A DNA stretch of 64,000 nt from contig NZ_JAUSYD010000001.1 of the NCBI RefSeq assembly GCF_030816615.1, positions 496,001 through 560,000 of the forward strand. Reading direction: 5' to 3'. The notes under the pieces were generated by a model that searched no databases, was not told where the DNA came from, and saw nothing but the letters and a program-made list of their open reading frames with translations. Numbering within the stretch: position 1 is the first letter of the stretch; each line of letters opens with the position of its first letter. This DNA comes from Streptomyces sp. B1I3. Its GTDB lineage: Bacteria > Actinomycetota > Actinomycetes > Streptomycetales > Streptomycetaceae. Shown piece after piece: positions 38,570-47,801 of this stretch. The position numbers and the translations under genes were made by a program.

Positions 38570-40666
38570 TCACGGCAGGTAGGGCAGCACCTTGTCCGGC
38601 GTGAGCGGCAAAGCGCGGAGCCGGGCACCCGTGGCGTGCCGTACGGCGTTGCCGATGGCGGCCGCCGTGCCGACGATGCCGATCTCGCCGATGCCCTTGC
38701 TTCCCATGGGGTTGAGGTGGGGGTCCTCCTCGTCGATCCAGTGCGCCTGGATGTCGGGGACGTCGGCGCAGGAGGGCACGTGGTAGGAGGCCAGGTCCCG
38801 CTCGGTGAAGTCTCCGTACACCGCGTCCATCGTGCTGCCCTCGGTGAGGGCCATGCCGAGCCCCATGACCATGCCTCCGACGAACTGGGAGCGCGCGGTA
38901 CGGGCGTTGAGGATGCGCCCGGCGGCGAAGACTCCGAGCAGCCGGCGTACCCGTACCTCACCCGTGAGGGAGTCGACCGCCACCTCGGCGAAGTGCGCGC
39001 CGAAGGCGTGCCGTGCGTACGGGGACTCCTGCGCCGCCTCCCGCTCGGTGTCGGCCGTGGCCGTGATGCCCTCCGGCGGGACCGGTCCGGTGTGCTCGGC
39101 GAGCCTGCGCACCAGGGCGGTGGCGGCCTTGTGCACCGCCGTGCCCCAGGACGCCGTGCCCGAGGAGCCCCCGGCCACGGAGCCCGCGGGCAGATCGCTG
39201 TTGCCGATGTCGATGCGGACGTTCTCCTGCGGTGTGCCGAGCGCCGAGGCGGCGATCTGCGCGAGGACGGTACGGGCACCGGTGCCGATGTCGGTGGCGT
39301 TGACGCCGATCCGGTAGGAGCCGTCGGGCACGGCGGTGGCGGAGGCGGCGGACGGTGAGAGGAGTACGGGGTACGTCGCCGAGGCGACCCCCGTGCCGAG
39401 CAGCCACTGCCCCTCCTGCCGGGAGGCGGGGCTCGGGTCCCGGTCGTACCACCCGAACCGCCGCGCCCCTTCGTCGAGGCAGGCGATGAGGTTCCGGCTG
39501 CTGAACGGGCGGCCGCTGTCCGGCTCGGCCGCCGGCTCGTTGCGCAGCCGGAGTTCGATCGGGTCGAGCCCCAGCGCGCAGGCCAGTTCGTCCATGGCCG
39601 ACTCCAGGGCGTACATCCCGGAGGCCTCCCCCGGCGCGCGCATCCAGGACGGGCTGGGCACGTCCAGGGCGGTCACCCGGTGCGCCGTGCGGCTGTGGGG
39701 CGAGGTGTACATGACGCGGGCGGGTACGGCGGCCTGCTCGACGAACTCCTTGACGGTGGACGTGTGCGTGGCGATCTCGTGCGCCACGGCGGAGATGACA
39801 CCCTCGCGGTCGGCACCGAGCCGTACCCGCTGCACCGTCGGCGCGCGGTGCCCCACGATCGCGGGCATGTAGCGACGGGGCACGGCGAGTTGGACCGGGC
39901 GCCCGGTGTGGCGGGTGGCCATCGCCGCCAGGACCACCTGGGGGCGGGGAGTGCCCTTGGAGCCGAAGCCGCCGCCGACGTGCTCGGAGATGACGGTGAT
40001 CCGGTCCCGGTCGATCCCGAGGGCCTGGGCGAGGCTCTCGCGCACGGTGGTGGAGCCCTGGCTGGAGTCGTGCACCGTCAGATGCCCGTCGGCCCAGGTG
40101 GCGGTCGAGGCGTGCGGCTCCATCGGGTGGTTGTGGAGTCCGCCGAGGGTGTACGTCGCGTCGATCCGCACGGGCGAGGCGGCGAACGCGCCGTCGAAGT
40201 CACCGCGTTCGCGGACGGCCGGGTAACCGCCGTTGGCCTGTTCGGGAGTGCGGAGACCCGGGTGGTCACCGGTGAACACGACGTCGTGGCCGGTGGTCGC
40301 GTACTCGACGCGGACGGCGTCGGCGCCCTCCCGTGCCGCCTCGAGGCTCTCGGCCAGGACCAGGCCCACGGGCCAGCCCCGGTGCGGCACCCGGTCGTCC
40401 TGGAGGACGGCGAGGACCGGGTCGTCGGGCTCCTCGAGCCGCGGCGCGTTGTCCGGGGTCAGGACGGTGTGTACCCCCGGCACGGCGAGCGCGTCGGCGG
40501 TGCGGACCGCCGTGACGCGGCCCCTGGGCACCGCGGCGGGGACGATCCAGCCGTACAGACAGCCGGGCGGGGTGTGCTCCGCGGCGTAACGCGCGGCGCC
40601 GGTGACCTTGTCCCGGCCCTCGCGGCGGACGACGGGGGCGCCCAGCGGCTGGGGGGCGTGGCTCAT
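38570..40666 (-). CDS. paoC: Molybdopterin-binding subunit of an aldehyde/xanthine-type oxidoreductase (PaoC-like)
   Basis: 698 aa, shorter than the roughly 730-780 of many homologues. Domains: NPMEP-type motif (HNHPMEPHAST), EHVGGGFGSKG (MoCo/Mo site), RAPGEASGMYALESAMDELA, and C-terminal GSKGIGEIGIVGTAAAIGNAV with the catalytic Glu. Large subunit of the PaoABC (YagTSR)-type aromatic aldehyde oxidase group. Separated by 42 nt from the FAD subunit gene. Gene order FeS - FAD - Mo equals paoABC. Confidence 0.85.
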   Translation of the reverse strand: MSHAPQPLGAPVVRREGRDKVTGAARYAAEHTPPGCLYGWIVPAAVPRGRVTAVRTADALAVPGVHTVLTPDNAPRLEEPDDPVLAVLQDDRVPHRGWPVGLVLAESLEAAREGADAVRVEYATTGHDVVFTGDHPGLRTPEQANGGYPAVRERGDFDGAFAASPVRIDATYTLGGLHNHPMEPHASTATWADGHLTVHDSSQGSTTVRESLAQALGIDRDRITVISEHVGGGFGSKGTPRPQVVLAAMATRHTGRPVQLAVPRRYMPAIVGHRAPTVQRVRLGADREGVISAVAHEIATHTSTVKEFVEQAAVPARVMYTSPHSRTAHRVTALDVPSPSWMRAPGEASGMYALESAMDELACALGLDPIELRLRNEPAAEPDSGRPFSSRNLIACLDEGARRFGWYDRDPSPASRQEGQWLLGTGVASATYPVLLSPSAASATAVPDGSYRIGVNATDIGTGARTVLAQIAASALGTPQENVRIDIGNSDLPAGSVAGGSSGTASWGTAVHKAATALVRRLAEHTGPVPPEGITATADTEREAAQESPYARHAFGAHFAEVAVDSLTGEVRVRRLLGVFAAGRILNARTARSQFVGGMVMGLGMALTEGSTMDAVYGDFTERDLASYHVPSCADVPDIQAHWIDEEDPHLNPMGSKGIGEIGIVGTAAAIGNAVRHATGARLRALPLTPDKVLPYLP

Positions 40667-40708
40667 GACGGTGGTCCTCGGTTCGTCGGAGGGGTCGGGC
40701 AGGGTGGT

Positions 40709-41707
40709 TCACCCGGCCGGCGTGGCCGGGGAGGTCAGCTCGGTCAGGGCGCCGACGGCCAGGTTGCGGGCCAGCCCCACCTTGAAACCGTTGTCCCGCA
40801 GGGGTCTGGCGGCCTCCAGTTCGGCCTCCACCGCCCGCGCGAAGGCCTCGCGGCCGGCGGGTGCTCCGCGCAGGACGTCCTCCGCGACCCGCGCACGCCA
40901 CGGGCGGTGGGCGAGCCCTCCGAAGGCGAGCGACACGTGCGCGACGCGGCCTTCGCTCACCGTCAGCGACACCGCGACGGAAGCCAGCGCGAAGGCGTAC
41001 GAAGCGCGGTCGCGGGCCTTGCGGTACAGCGATGCCGCGCCGTCCGGGCGGGGCGGCAGCACCACCTCGGTGATCAGCTCCCCCGGCCTGATGACCGTGT
41101 CCTGGTCGGGGTTGTCGCCGGGCAGCCGGTGGAAGCCGGTGACGGGCACGGTCCGTTCGCCCTCGGGCCCGTACAGCCGGACGGTGGCGTCGAGCGCGGC
41201 GAGGGCGACCGCCATGTCCGAGGGGTTGGTGGCCACGCATTCCGGCGAGTGGCCGAGCACCGCGAGATCGCGGTGCGCCCCCTCGCGGGCCGGGCATCCC
41301 GAGCCGGGGCTCCGTTTGTTGCAGGGCTTGGAGATGTCCTGGAAGTACGGGCAGCGGGTGCGCTGGAGCAGGTTCCCGGCGGTGGTCGCGGTGTTGCGGA
41401 GCTGCCCGGACGCCCCGGCCAGCAGTGCCTGCGACAGGGCGGGGTAGTCCGAGCGGACGTCGGGGTGGGCGGCGAGATCGCTGTTGCGTACGGTCGCACC
41501 GATGCGGAGGCCGCCGTCGTCCGTCCGCGTCACGCGGTCCAGCGGGAGCCTGCTGACGTCGATGAGCACGCCGGGCGTCTCCACCCCGAGCTTCATGAGG
41601 TCGACGAGGTTGGTGCCGCCGCCGAGGAACCGGGCACCGGGGCGCTCCGCGCTCGCGTGGACGGCTTCGGCGACGGATCCGGGGCGCAGGTAGGCGAAGG
41701 GTTTCAC
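40709..41707 (-). CDS. paoB: FAD-binding subunit with 4Fe-4S insert (PaoB-like)
   Basis: 332 aa from a GTG overlapping the upstream stop (GTGA). FAD sites: ARFLGGGTNLVDLMKLGVE and GNLLQRTRCPY. The insert RCPYFQDISKPCNKRSPGSG with a following CP and a later HSPECVATNPSD gives the four Cys that bind an extra 4Fe-4S cluster in PaoB of E. coli PaoABC. This is the diagnostic feature separating PaoABC from plain xanthine dehydrogenases. Transfers electrons from the Mo centre. Confidence 0.85.
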   Translation of the reverse strand: MKPFAYLRPGSVAEAVHASAERPGARFLGGGTNLVDLMKLGVETPGVLIDVSRLPLDRVTRTDDGGLRIGATVRNSDLAAHPDVRSDYPALSQALLAGASGQLRNTATTAGNLLQRTRCPYFQDISKPCNKRSPGSGCPAREGAHRDLAVLGHSPECVATNPSDMAVALAALDATVRLYGPEGERTVPVTGFHRLPGDNPDQDTVIRPGELITEVVLPPRPDGAASLYRKARDRASYAFALASVAVSLTVSEGRVAHVSLAFGGLAHRPWRARVAEDVLRGAPAGREAFARAVEAELEAARPLRDNGFKVGLARNLAVGALTELTSPATPAG

Positions 41708-42273
41708 GGGGCCACGTCCTCGATCGCCTGAACGATGTGCGGGTAGGCGCCGCACCTGCAGAGGTTGCCGCTCATCCGTTCGCGGATCTCGTCCGCCCCG
41801 AGCGGTGCGGGCCCCTCGTGGACGGCCGCCGTCCGCGGGGTGACGTGGGACGGAAATCCGTCCGCCGCCTCGTCGAGCATGCCGGCCGCCGAGCAGATCT
41901 GCCCGGGGGTGCAGTACCCGCACTGCAGTGCGTCCCTCTCCAGGAAGGCCGCCTGGAGAGGGTGCAGCCGGTCGCCGTCCGCCAGGCCCTCGACGGTGGT
42001 GATGCGGGAGCCCTCCTGGGCGACGGCGAGGAGCAGGCAGCTGTTGGCGCGCCGGCCGTCGACCAGTACGGTGCAGGCGCCGCACTGGCCGTGATCGCAG
42101 CCCTTCTTCGCACCGGTCAGCCCGAGGTGTTCGCGCAGGGTGTCGAGCACCGTGGTGCGGTGGTCGAGCGTCAGGGTCCGCTCGGTGCCGTTCACGTGCA
42201 GGGTGACGGTCGAGCGGTCGCCTTCGGCCTGGGCCTGCGCGGCGGCGCCGCGCCCGGCGGGGGTGGGGTCCAT
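41704..42273 (-). CDS. paoA: 2Fe-2S subunit (PaoA-like)
   Basis: 189 aa. ATG at 42273 (GGAAGG about 9 nt upstream) was preferred over the GTG 2 codons earlier. Plant-type ferredoxin domain with KKGCDHGQCGACTVLVDGR, then the helical second 2Fe-2S domain DALQCGYCTPGQICSAAG and GNLCRCGAYPHIVQAI. All eight Cys are present. First subunit gene of the oxidoreductase operon. Confidence 0.9.
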   Translation of the reverse strand: MDPTPAGRGAAAQAQAEGDRSTVTLHVNGTERTLTLDHRTTVLDTLREHLGLTGAKKGCDHGQCGACTVLVDGRRANSCLLLAVAQEGSRITTVEGLADGDRLHPLQAAFLERDALQCGYCTPGQICSAAGMLDEAADGFPSHVTPRTAAVHEGPAPLGADEIRERMSGNLCRCGAYPHIVQAIEDVAP

Positions 42274-42316
42274 GTACACGTACCTTCCGGATTCCGGTCG
42301 TGCGGTCGTGCGGTCG

Positions 42317-42712
42317 TCACGCGGGGCGGTGGCTCTCCAGCCGCAGCCGGACCTCCTGTTCCTGGTCCCCTGCCGCAGTCCCCACGACCCGGACGGCGAA
42401 GGCGTCCGCCAGGTGCTCGCGGAGGCGGCCGACCGCCCAGTAGCCGCCCTGCGCCTCGACCGTCACCGGGGTGGAGAGCTGTGCGGGTTCGGCACCGGCC
42501 TTCGTCTCGGAGACGTCGACGGTCGCCGTCCACACGGTCGGGCGTGTCTCGGACGCGTCCTCGGGTGCGTCGCCCGCCGGCCGGTCGGAGGCGAAGGAAC
42601 GGCGGAGCACGTCGAACACGGTCTGCGCGTCCTCCTTGGGGCAACCGGTCACCGCCACGACGACGTCGCCGCTCTCCTGGTGTTCCTGCGTCTGCTGGGG
42701 CGTGGTGTTCAC
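42317..42712 (-). CDS. Hypothetical protein, 131 aa, upstream of paoA
   Basis: GTG at 42712 with AAAGGAACC upstream. The product begins MNTTPQQTQEHQESGDVVVA. The middle has VTGCPKEDAQTVFDVLRRSF and a beta-rich second half ending LRLESHRPA. No family is recognised. It precedes paoA by 43 nt in the same direction and may be transcribed with it. Confidence 0.55.
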   Translation of the reverse strand: MNTTPQQTQEHQESGDVVVAVTGCPKEDAQTVFDVLRRSFASDRPAGDAPEDASETRPTVWTATVDVSETKAGAEPAQLSTPVTVEAQGGYWAVGRLREHLADAFAVRVVGTAAGDQEQEVRLRLESHRPA

Positions 42713-42936
42713 GCTGGTTCCTTTCACTGGAGTGCCGGGGAGCACCGCTCGGGAGCCCGCGCGCCGGGGTCCGGCGCGTGTGCGGCTCCCGGGCACGGGC
42801 TCCGCCCGGCGGCTGACCACATCGCGTACTCCCCCTCGCGTGCCCACCGGCGTCGTGGGGATTCCTTCCAGGCTGACCCCGCGTCCGCGTCCCGGCGACA
42901 CGAGCCACGCGGCCCGGCCCACCGGCCGGGCCGGTT
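42713..42936. other. Intergenic region, no gene seen
   Basis: A 224-bp region between two leftward genes. It carries the probable promoter for the paoA-side operon. It holds a CCCGGGAGC/GCTCCCGGG inverted pair about 42748-42790, possibly a terminator for the LLM gene. Confidence 0.4.
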
Positions 42937-43902
42937 TCAGAGTTCGCGCAGCGCCGGCAGGAGCGTGCTCCTGGCCCAGTCGATGAAGGGCCGCTGGTGC
43001 TCGCCGCCCACCTGCACCAGGGCGATCTCGGTGAAGCCCGCGTCGCTGTAGGCGCGGACGGCCTCGACGAACGTGTCGACGTCGTCGCCGCACGGGACGG
43101 ACTCGGCGACGTCCTCCGGCCGGACGTGCTGGGTCGCCTGCTCGAAGCCCGCGGGGCCGGGCAGTTCGGAGTTGACCTTCCAGCCGCCGACCGACCAGCG
43201 GAACTGGTCGTGGGCGCGGGCGACGGCGGCGTCCCGGTCGGGGTCGTAGCAGACGGGCAGCTGGCCGACGCGCGGCTTGCCGGTGCCGCCGTGGCGGTCG
43301 AAGGCGCTCAGCAGGTCACGCTCGGGCTCGGTCGCGATGACCAGGTCGCCCAGCCGTCCCGCGAGCGCGCACGACTTCGGCCCCGAGACGGCGATGCCGA
43401 TGGGGACGCGCTGCTCGGGCAGGTCCCAGAGCTTGGCGTTCTCCACGTCGAAGTGCGTGCCGTGGTGGTTGACGCAGTCGCCGTCGAAGAGCGCCCGGAT
43501 GATCTCCACGGCCTCTTCGAGCATCTCCAGGCGCACGTGGGCGGCCGGCCAGCCCGCGCCCACGACGTGCTCGTTGAGGTTCTCGCCGGAACCGAGGCCG
43601 AGCCGGAAGCGGCCTTCGGCCAGGAGCTGGAGCGTCGCCGCCTTCTGGGCGATCACGGCGGGGTGGTAGCGCGTGGTGGGGCAGGTCACGTACGTCATCA
43701 GCGGGATCCTGGACGTCGCCTGGGCGGCGGCTCCCAGCACGGACCAGGCATAAGGCGCGTGTCCCTGGGAAGCGAGCCAGGGGAAGTAGTGATCGGAGGT
43801 GACGGAGAAATCGAAGCCCGCCTCTTCCGCTGCCACCACGTCCTCGACGAGTGCGCGGGGGCCTGCCTGCTCGGTCATCATCGTGTAGCCAATTTTGATC
43901 AT
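42937..43902 (-). CDS. F420-dependent LLM-class oxidoreductase (TIGR03557-like)
   Basis: 321 aa from the ATG at 43902, which fits the conserved family start MIKIGYTMMTEQAGPR; an in-frame ATG 12 codons upstream was rejected. It has FDFSVTSDHYFPWLASQGHA, PLMTYVTCPTTRYHPAVIAQ and GRFRLGLGSGENLNEHVVG, the bacterial luciferase-like TIM barrel with F420-binding elements of the FGD-like group. Substrate unknown. Confidence 0.85.
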   Translation of the reverse strand: MIKIGYTMMTEQAGPRALVEDVVAAEEAGFDFSVTSDHYFPWLASQGHAPYAWSVLGAAAQATSRIPLMTYVTCPTTRYHPAVIAQKAATLQLLAEGRFRLGLGSGENLNEHVVGAGWPAAHVRLEMLEEAVEIIRALFDGDCVNHHGTHFDVENAKLWDLPEQRVPIGIAVSGPKSCALAGRLGDLVIATEPERDLLSAFDRHGGTGKPRVGQLPVCYDPDRDAAVARAHDQFRWSVGGWKVNSELPGPAGFEQATQHVRPEDVAESVPCGDDVDTFVEAVRAYSDAGFTEIALVQVGGEHQRPFIDWARSTLLPALREL

Positions 43903-43990
43903 ACGAAACTCTTTTACCGTTACATCGCCATAAAACATGAATTCATGTCAATGGCTGTCTGCGGGCCGGTTCCCGGGGTATGCGCCATGC

Positions 43991-44329
43991 ATGGACGTAA
44001 CGAACGGAGCATGGGAATCGCTCGCCACCACCGGCGGTGCAAACGGGCCGGGCGCGGTCGGCGTGATCATCGGCATCGTCGGCCTCTTCGTCGTGCTGCT
44101 GCTGATCGGGGGCTTCGTGTTCGGGATGAGGCGCCGTGACAAGGAATCACGGCCCCCTCGCCCCGAGGAGCAGCCGCACCGCCCGGACCACCGGACGGAG
44201 GTGCAGGAGAGCGGTTCGCACCACGCGGACAAGTTTCCCGAGAACGGCCGGGCCCTCTCCCCGTACGAGCTGAGTGACCACGGTAACGAGGTGATCCCGC
44301 CGCCGGAGGACGAACCACGGCGTGACTGA
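43991..44329 (+). CDS. DUF6479-like single-span membrane protein
   Basis: 112 aa. A short extracytoplasmic start, one hydrophobic helix (VGVIIGIVGLFVVLLLIGGF), a basic stop-transfer FGMRRRDKE and a hydrophilic acidic tail. Streptomyces-specific family (DUF6479, from memory). It ends 42 nt before a perfect terminator hairpin. Confidence 0.7.
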   Translation: MDVTNGAWESLATTGGANGPGAVGVIIGIVGLFVVLLLIGGFVFGMRRRDKESRPPRPEEQPHRPDHRTEVQESGSHHADKFPENGRALSPYELSDHGNEVIPPPEDEPRRD

Positions 44330-44371
44330 CGCACGCATGACCGATACACAAGCACGCCGGCCGACGGGGTA

Positions 44372-44411
44372 CAGCCGTCCGGGCCCGGCATGGAACGGGC
44401 CCGGACGGCTG
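44372..44411 (+). terminator. Terminator after the DUF6479-like gene
   Basis: CAGCCGTCCGGGCCCG (44372-44387) and CGGGCCCGGACGGCTG (44396-44411) form a perfect 16-bp stem with an 8-nt loop. Confidence 0.9.
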
Positions 44412-44477
44412 CGTCCGGGCCCGTCCCCGTCCGCCGGAGAGCTGAGGAACTCTGAGGAACCTGGAACCGGGGGGAAC

Positions 44478-45392
44478 ATGCAACGGCCTGAGTCGGACCG
44501 CAGGACCCGCATCACCGTCCTGGTCGCTCTCGCGGCCAACATCGTGATCGCGGCGGCCAAGGCGGTGGGAGGGCTCCTCTCGGGCTCGCCCGCCCTCCTG
44601 TCCGAGGCCGCCCACTCCGTGGCGGACAGCGTGAACGAGGTCTTCCTCCTGGCCGCGCTGCGGCGCAGCAGCCGCCCTCCGGACGCCCGTCATCCCTTCG
44701 GGTACGGCAAGGAGCGGTACTTCTGGTCGCTGCTCGCGGCTGTCGGGATCTTCGTCGTGGGGGGCTGCTTCTCGTTCTTCCAGGGCTTCGAGGCCCTCAG
44801 CAGTGACGAGCACGAGTCACCCGGCGGGTACACCGTGGGCCTGATCGTCCTCGGCGTCGCCTTCCTCGCCGAAGGCGGTTCACTGGTGCGCGCACTCCTC
44901 CAGCTCCGGGGCGAGGAGGACGGCGCCCGTGACCCGGCGTTGCGGACAGTGGTCGCCGAGGACAGCACGGCCGTACTGGGCGTGCTGCTGGCCATGGCGG
45001 GGATGGTTCTGCACCTGGTCACGGGAGACGTCGTGTGGGAGGCGTCGGCCTCGCTGGGGATCGGCCTGCTGCTCGTCCACGTCGCCTTCCGGCTGGGCAA
45101 GGACGCCCGCGACCGGCTGATCGGGGAGTCCGCCGATCCCGGGCTGCGCAGGGGCGTGGAGGAGTACCTCATGGCCCAGGCCGAGATCGACAACGTGGCG
45201 GCCCTGTTCACCATGGGCCTGGGTCTCGACTCGGTGCTGGTGGCGGCCAGGATAGACCTGGCACCCGGCATCGACAGCGAGGAGGTCGAGCGGGTCTCCG
45301 TCCGGATCAGGGAGTCGATGGCCCGTGAGTGGCCGGAGGCCGATCACATCTTCCTGGACATCACGAACGCTCCCCCACGCGGCGGTGTGTGA
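44478..45392 (+). CDS. Cation diffusion facilitator (CDF) metal transporter
   Basis: 304 aa from the ATG at 44478 (GGGGGAAC upstream). Six transmembrane helices: VLVALAANIVIAAAKAVGGL, then SEAAHSVADSVNEVFLL with the metal-binding HxxxD of TM2, HPFGYGKERYFWSLLAAVG, then GVLLAMAGMVLHLVTG with EDSTAVLGV. A cytoplasmic domain follows (VAALFTMGLGLDSVLVAARI). TM2 HSVAD and TM5 EDSTA are the A-site residues. Exports Zn/Fe/Mn-type divalent cations. Metal not determinable. Confidence 0.9.
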   Translation: MQRPESDRRTRITVLVALAANIVIAAAKAVGGLLSGSPALLSEAAHSVADSVNEVFLLAALRRSSRPPDARHPFGYGKERYFWSLLAAVGIFVVGGCFSFFQGFEALSSDEHESPGGYTVGLIVLGVAFLAEGGSLVRALLQLRGEEDGARDPALRTVVAEDSTAVLGVLLAMAGMVLHLVTGDVVWEASASLGIGLLLVHVAFRLGKDARDRLIGESADPGLRRGVEEYLMAQAEIDNVAALFTMGLGLDSVLVAARIDLAPGIDSEEVERVSVRIRESMAREWPEADHIFLDITNAPPRGGV

Positions 45393-45495
45393 ACGCCGGC
45401 CCGCGTGTTGCGGGAGGCAGTGACGCACCTGAGGCTGGTTCTGGCCCCGCGGCACCGAAGAAGTCATGCCGCAAGACACATAAGGCAGTGGGACC

Positions 45496-46320
45496 ATGAC
45501 CGCTAGCGAACCGCGGACCGCGCCGGAGCCGGCACCCCTGACCGGTGCCACCGCGCCGTGCTGGGTCCATCTGGTGACCCACGAACTGGAGGCCGCGCAG
45601 CGCTTCTACGGCGCCGTTCTCGGCTGGACCTTCCGGGCGGCCCCGCTGGGCAGGGACTTCGCCATGGCCCGCTCCGACGGGGTGCCGGTGGCGGGTATCG
45701 GCGCGGTCGCCTCCGCCTACCAGGTGGCGGTGGCCTGGACCCCGTACTTCTCGGTGCGGAACGCCGACGTGGCATCGGCCCGCATCCGCGAGCGCAGCGG
45801 CACGGTGGCCGTGGGCCCTTTGACCATCGGCGTGGGCCGGGCGGTGCTCGCCGCCGACCGTGACGGTGCCTCGTTCGGCATCTGGGAGTGGACGGGCCGG
45901 GCCGCTTCCCTCTCACCGTCCGGCCACCGGTCGCACGCCTGGCTCCGGCTGCGCACCAGGGACGCCTTCGACGCCGCCATCTTCTACGGTGAGGTGCTCG
46001 GATGGGCGAGCGGGGAACCGGGCGGGTGCGAGGTCGCGTACGTCGGGGACGAGGTGCTGGTGCGCTGCAACGGCCGCCCGCTGGCCCGGATCAGCTCAGG
46101 AGCCGTCGAGGCCGCACCCGACCCGGTGGTGCGCCCGCACTGGCAGGTGCAGTTCCCGGTGGCCGATGTGGCGGCGACGGTCGTCGCGGCGGAACGGCAC
46201 GGCGGCGCCCTCATGGAGCGGCGCGCCGTCCCGCACGGCAGCGAGGCGACGCTGCGTGACCCGGACGGCGGGCTGTTCACCGTGACGGACGTACGCAGTC
46301 CCGCGGACTCGGACGACTGA
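45496..46320 (+). CDS. Two-domain VOC (glyoxalase-like) protein
   Basis: 274 aa. Two tandem vicinal-oxygen-chelate repeats: WVHLVTHELEAAQRFYGAVL (about 24-43) and AWLRLRTRDAFDAAIFYGEV (about 149-168), each followed by beta-alpha units, the second ending ATLRDPDGGLFTVTDVR. Streptomyces proteins of this type are often linked to antibiotic self-resistance or stress. Substrate unknown. Confidence 0.8.
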   Translation: MTASEPRTAPEPAPLTGATAPCWVHLVTHELEAAQRFYGAVLGWTFRAAPLGRDFAMARSDGVPVAGIGAVASAYQVAVAWTPYFSVRNADVASARIRERSGTVAVGPLTIGVGRAVLAADRDGASFGIWEWTGRAASLSPSGHRSHAWLRLRTRDAFDAAIFYGEVLGWASGEPGGCEVAYVGDEVLVRCNGRPLARISSGAVEAAPDPVVRPHWQVQFPVADVAATVVAAERHGGALMERRAVPHGSEATLRDPDGGLFTVTDVRSPADSDD

Positions 46321-46349
46321 AGCGCCGGGCCGCAGGAGGTGCGGCAGGA

Positions 46350-46928
46350 TCAGCCCCGCGTGCCGCGACCGTCGCCGTCCCGATCCCCGCGACCCGGCTG
46401 TGGGCCGTCGCCCCGGACGATGGCCCACAGGGGGAACACGAACCAGCAGGCCAGGAACCACAGGGCCATCGCGCCGACCAGCCACAGGGCCACCACGTTG
46501 TGCAGTGCCACCCTCAGGATGAGCAGCAGGGTGCTGCACATGGTGCAGAAGAGCAGACCGAGCCCCAGTTTCGTCATGCGCGAGGCCCAGGTGACCGTCT
46601 GCGGCTTCATCCGCCGCCCGGTGAGCAGCCGGTGGTACGAGACCGGCCCTATCAGAGCGGCGGCCGTCGCGGACCCGAGCATCACGGTCACGACGTAGAT
46701 GTTGCGGTCGGTGGTCGAGAGATCGGCGAAGCGGGGCTGGAAGACGACGGCGAGCAGGAAGCCGAAGAGGATCTGCACACCGGTCTGGGCGACGCGCAAC
46801 TCCTGGAGCAGGTCGCCCCACCGCCGGTCCGCCCGTTCCTCCTCGGTCTCGCGACGGCCACTCTGCGGGTGCACCCCCGGCCTCGCCGTCCCGTCGTCCT
46901 CACTGCCGTCCGCCGGTATGTGTCCCAT
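46350..46928 (-). CDS. DUF6328-like membrane protein
   Basis: 192 aa. ETEEERADRRWGDLLQELRV precedes a four-helix membrane region (ILFGFLLAVVFQPRF, IYVVTVMLGSATAAALIGPV, LGLLFCTMCSTLLLILRVAL, LWLVGAMALWFLACWFVF). Widespread actinobacterial family (DUF6328, from memory) of unknown role. Disordered ends. Confidence 0.75.
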   Translation of the reverse strand: MGHIPADGSEDDGTARPGVHPQSGRRETEEERADRRWGDLLQELRVAQTGVQILFGFLLAVVFQPRFADLSTTDRNIYVVTVMLGSATAAALIGPVSYHRLLTGRRMKPQTVTWASRMTKLGLGLLFCTMCSTLLLILRVALHNVVALWLVGAMALWFLACWFVFPLWAIVRGDGPQPGRGDRDGDGRGTRG

Positions 46929-46996
46929 CGGTGCCTCCGCCACGTCGTACACGAGGTCGTACTCGTTCCCCGCGGCCGCTCCGTGAATCCACCCGG

Positions 46997-47542
46997 TCAG
47001 AACTCCACGGTGTCCACCGTCCGGATGTCCGCCCCCATGTTGCGCCGCATCATCGCGAGCGCCGCCTCGGCGAGGTCGGCGTGGATGTGGGCCACGGCGT
47101 CCTCGGGGACGGTGACGCCCAGGTACCGGATATGCGCGTCGAGTGCGGAGTAGAGGATGCACTGTTCGGTCACCTGGCCGCACAGGACGACCTGGTCCAC
47201 ATCGAGTTGGTTCAAAAGGTAGGCCAGTGGCGTCTCGTAGAAGGCCGAATGCCTGGCCTTCACCACGAAGAGGGACGATTCGTCGGGCCGCACCGGCTCG
47301 ACGAGTTCCGGATGGGAGCCGGCGAGCGCCTGGTCGACGATCTCGCCGTGATGGGAACGCCATTCCCCGAAGTTGTCGTTGACGTAGATCACGGGCACCT
47401 TGGCGTCCCTGGCCCGCTCGATCAGTCGCGCGATCGCGGGGGTGGCCCGTCTGACCGACGGGAGGAGCAGATCGGCGTCCTGGTGCTCGTAGCTGTTGAT
47501 CATGTCGATGACGATGACGGCGTGCTTACCCATGTCCCCCAT
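46997..47542 (-). CDS. Isochorismatase-fold cysteine hydrolase
   Basis: 181 aa. AVIVIDMINSY provides the catalytic Asp, VVKARHSAFYETPL the Lys/Arg region, and VLCGQVTEQCILYSALDAHI the cis-peptide followed by the nucleophilic Cys of the fold. It belongs to the nicotinamidase/isochorismatase superfamily. Substrate unknown. Start taken at 47542 (an ATG 3 codons later is also possible). Confidence 0.85.
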   Translation of the reverse strand: MGDMGKHAVIVIDMINSYEHQDADLLLPSVRRATPAIARLIERARDAKVPVIYVNDNFGEWRSHHGEIVDQALAGSHPELVEPVRPDESSLFVVKARHSAFYETPLAYLLNQLDVDQVVLCGQVTEQCILYSALDAHIRYLGVTVPEDAVAHIHADLAEAALAMMRRNMGADIRTVDTVEF

Positions 47543-47801
47543 GGTGTCATCCACCAGCGTTTTCACCACAGCGGGAGCGGTCCGTCCCGCTTCGTGGCGG
47601 TGCGGGAACACGGCCTCATGACGGTGCGGGAGCGGCCCCGGAAGCCGTCCTGGGCGACGATGGCGAGCCCGGATTCCTGGGCAGACCCTCGACGTACGGT
47701 GACCGGCTCGTCTAAGATCGTCCCTACGGCATCGCGCGTCGGTCACCGGCCGGGTGAGGCGTGGAGGTAGCCCGTGAGATGCCCGTTGGAGGCATTCCAC
47801 A
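47543..47801. other. Divergent intergenic region, no gene seen
   Basis: A 259-bp region between the isochorismatase-like gene (leftward) and a VOC gene (rightward). A direct repeat of GGTGCGGGA occurs near 47600 and 47623. Promoters are expected here; none is assigned. Confidence 0.4.

Noticed and set aside
39680..41731. 683-codon open frame on the plus strand
   Set aside because: Shadow of the Mo and FAD subunit genes on the other strand; all recognisable motifs are in the minus-strand frames.
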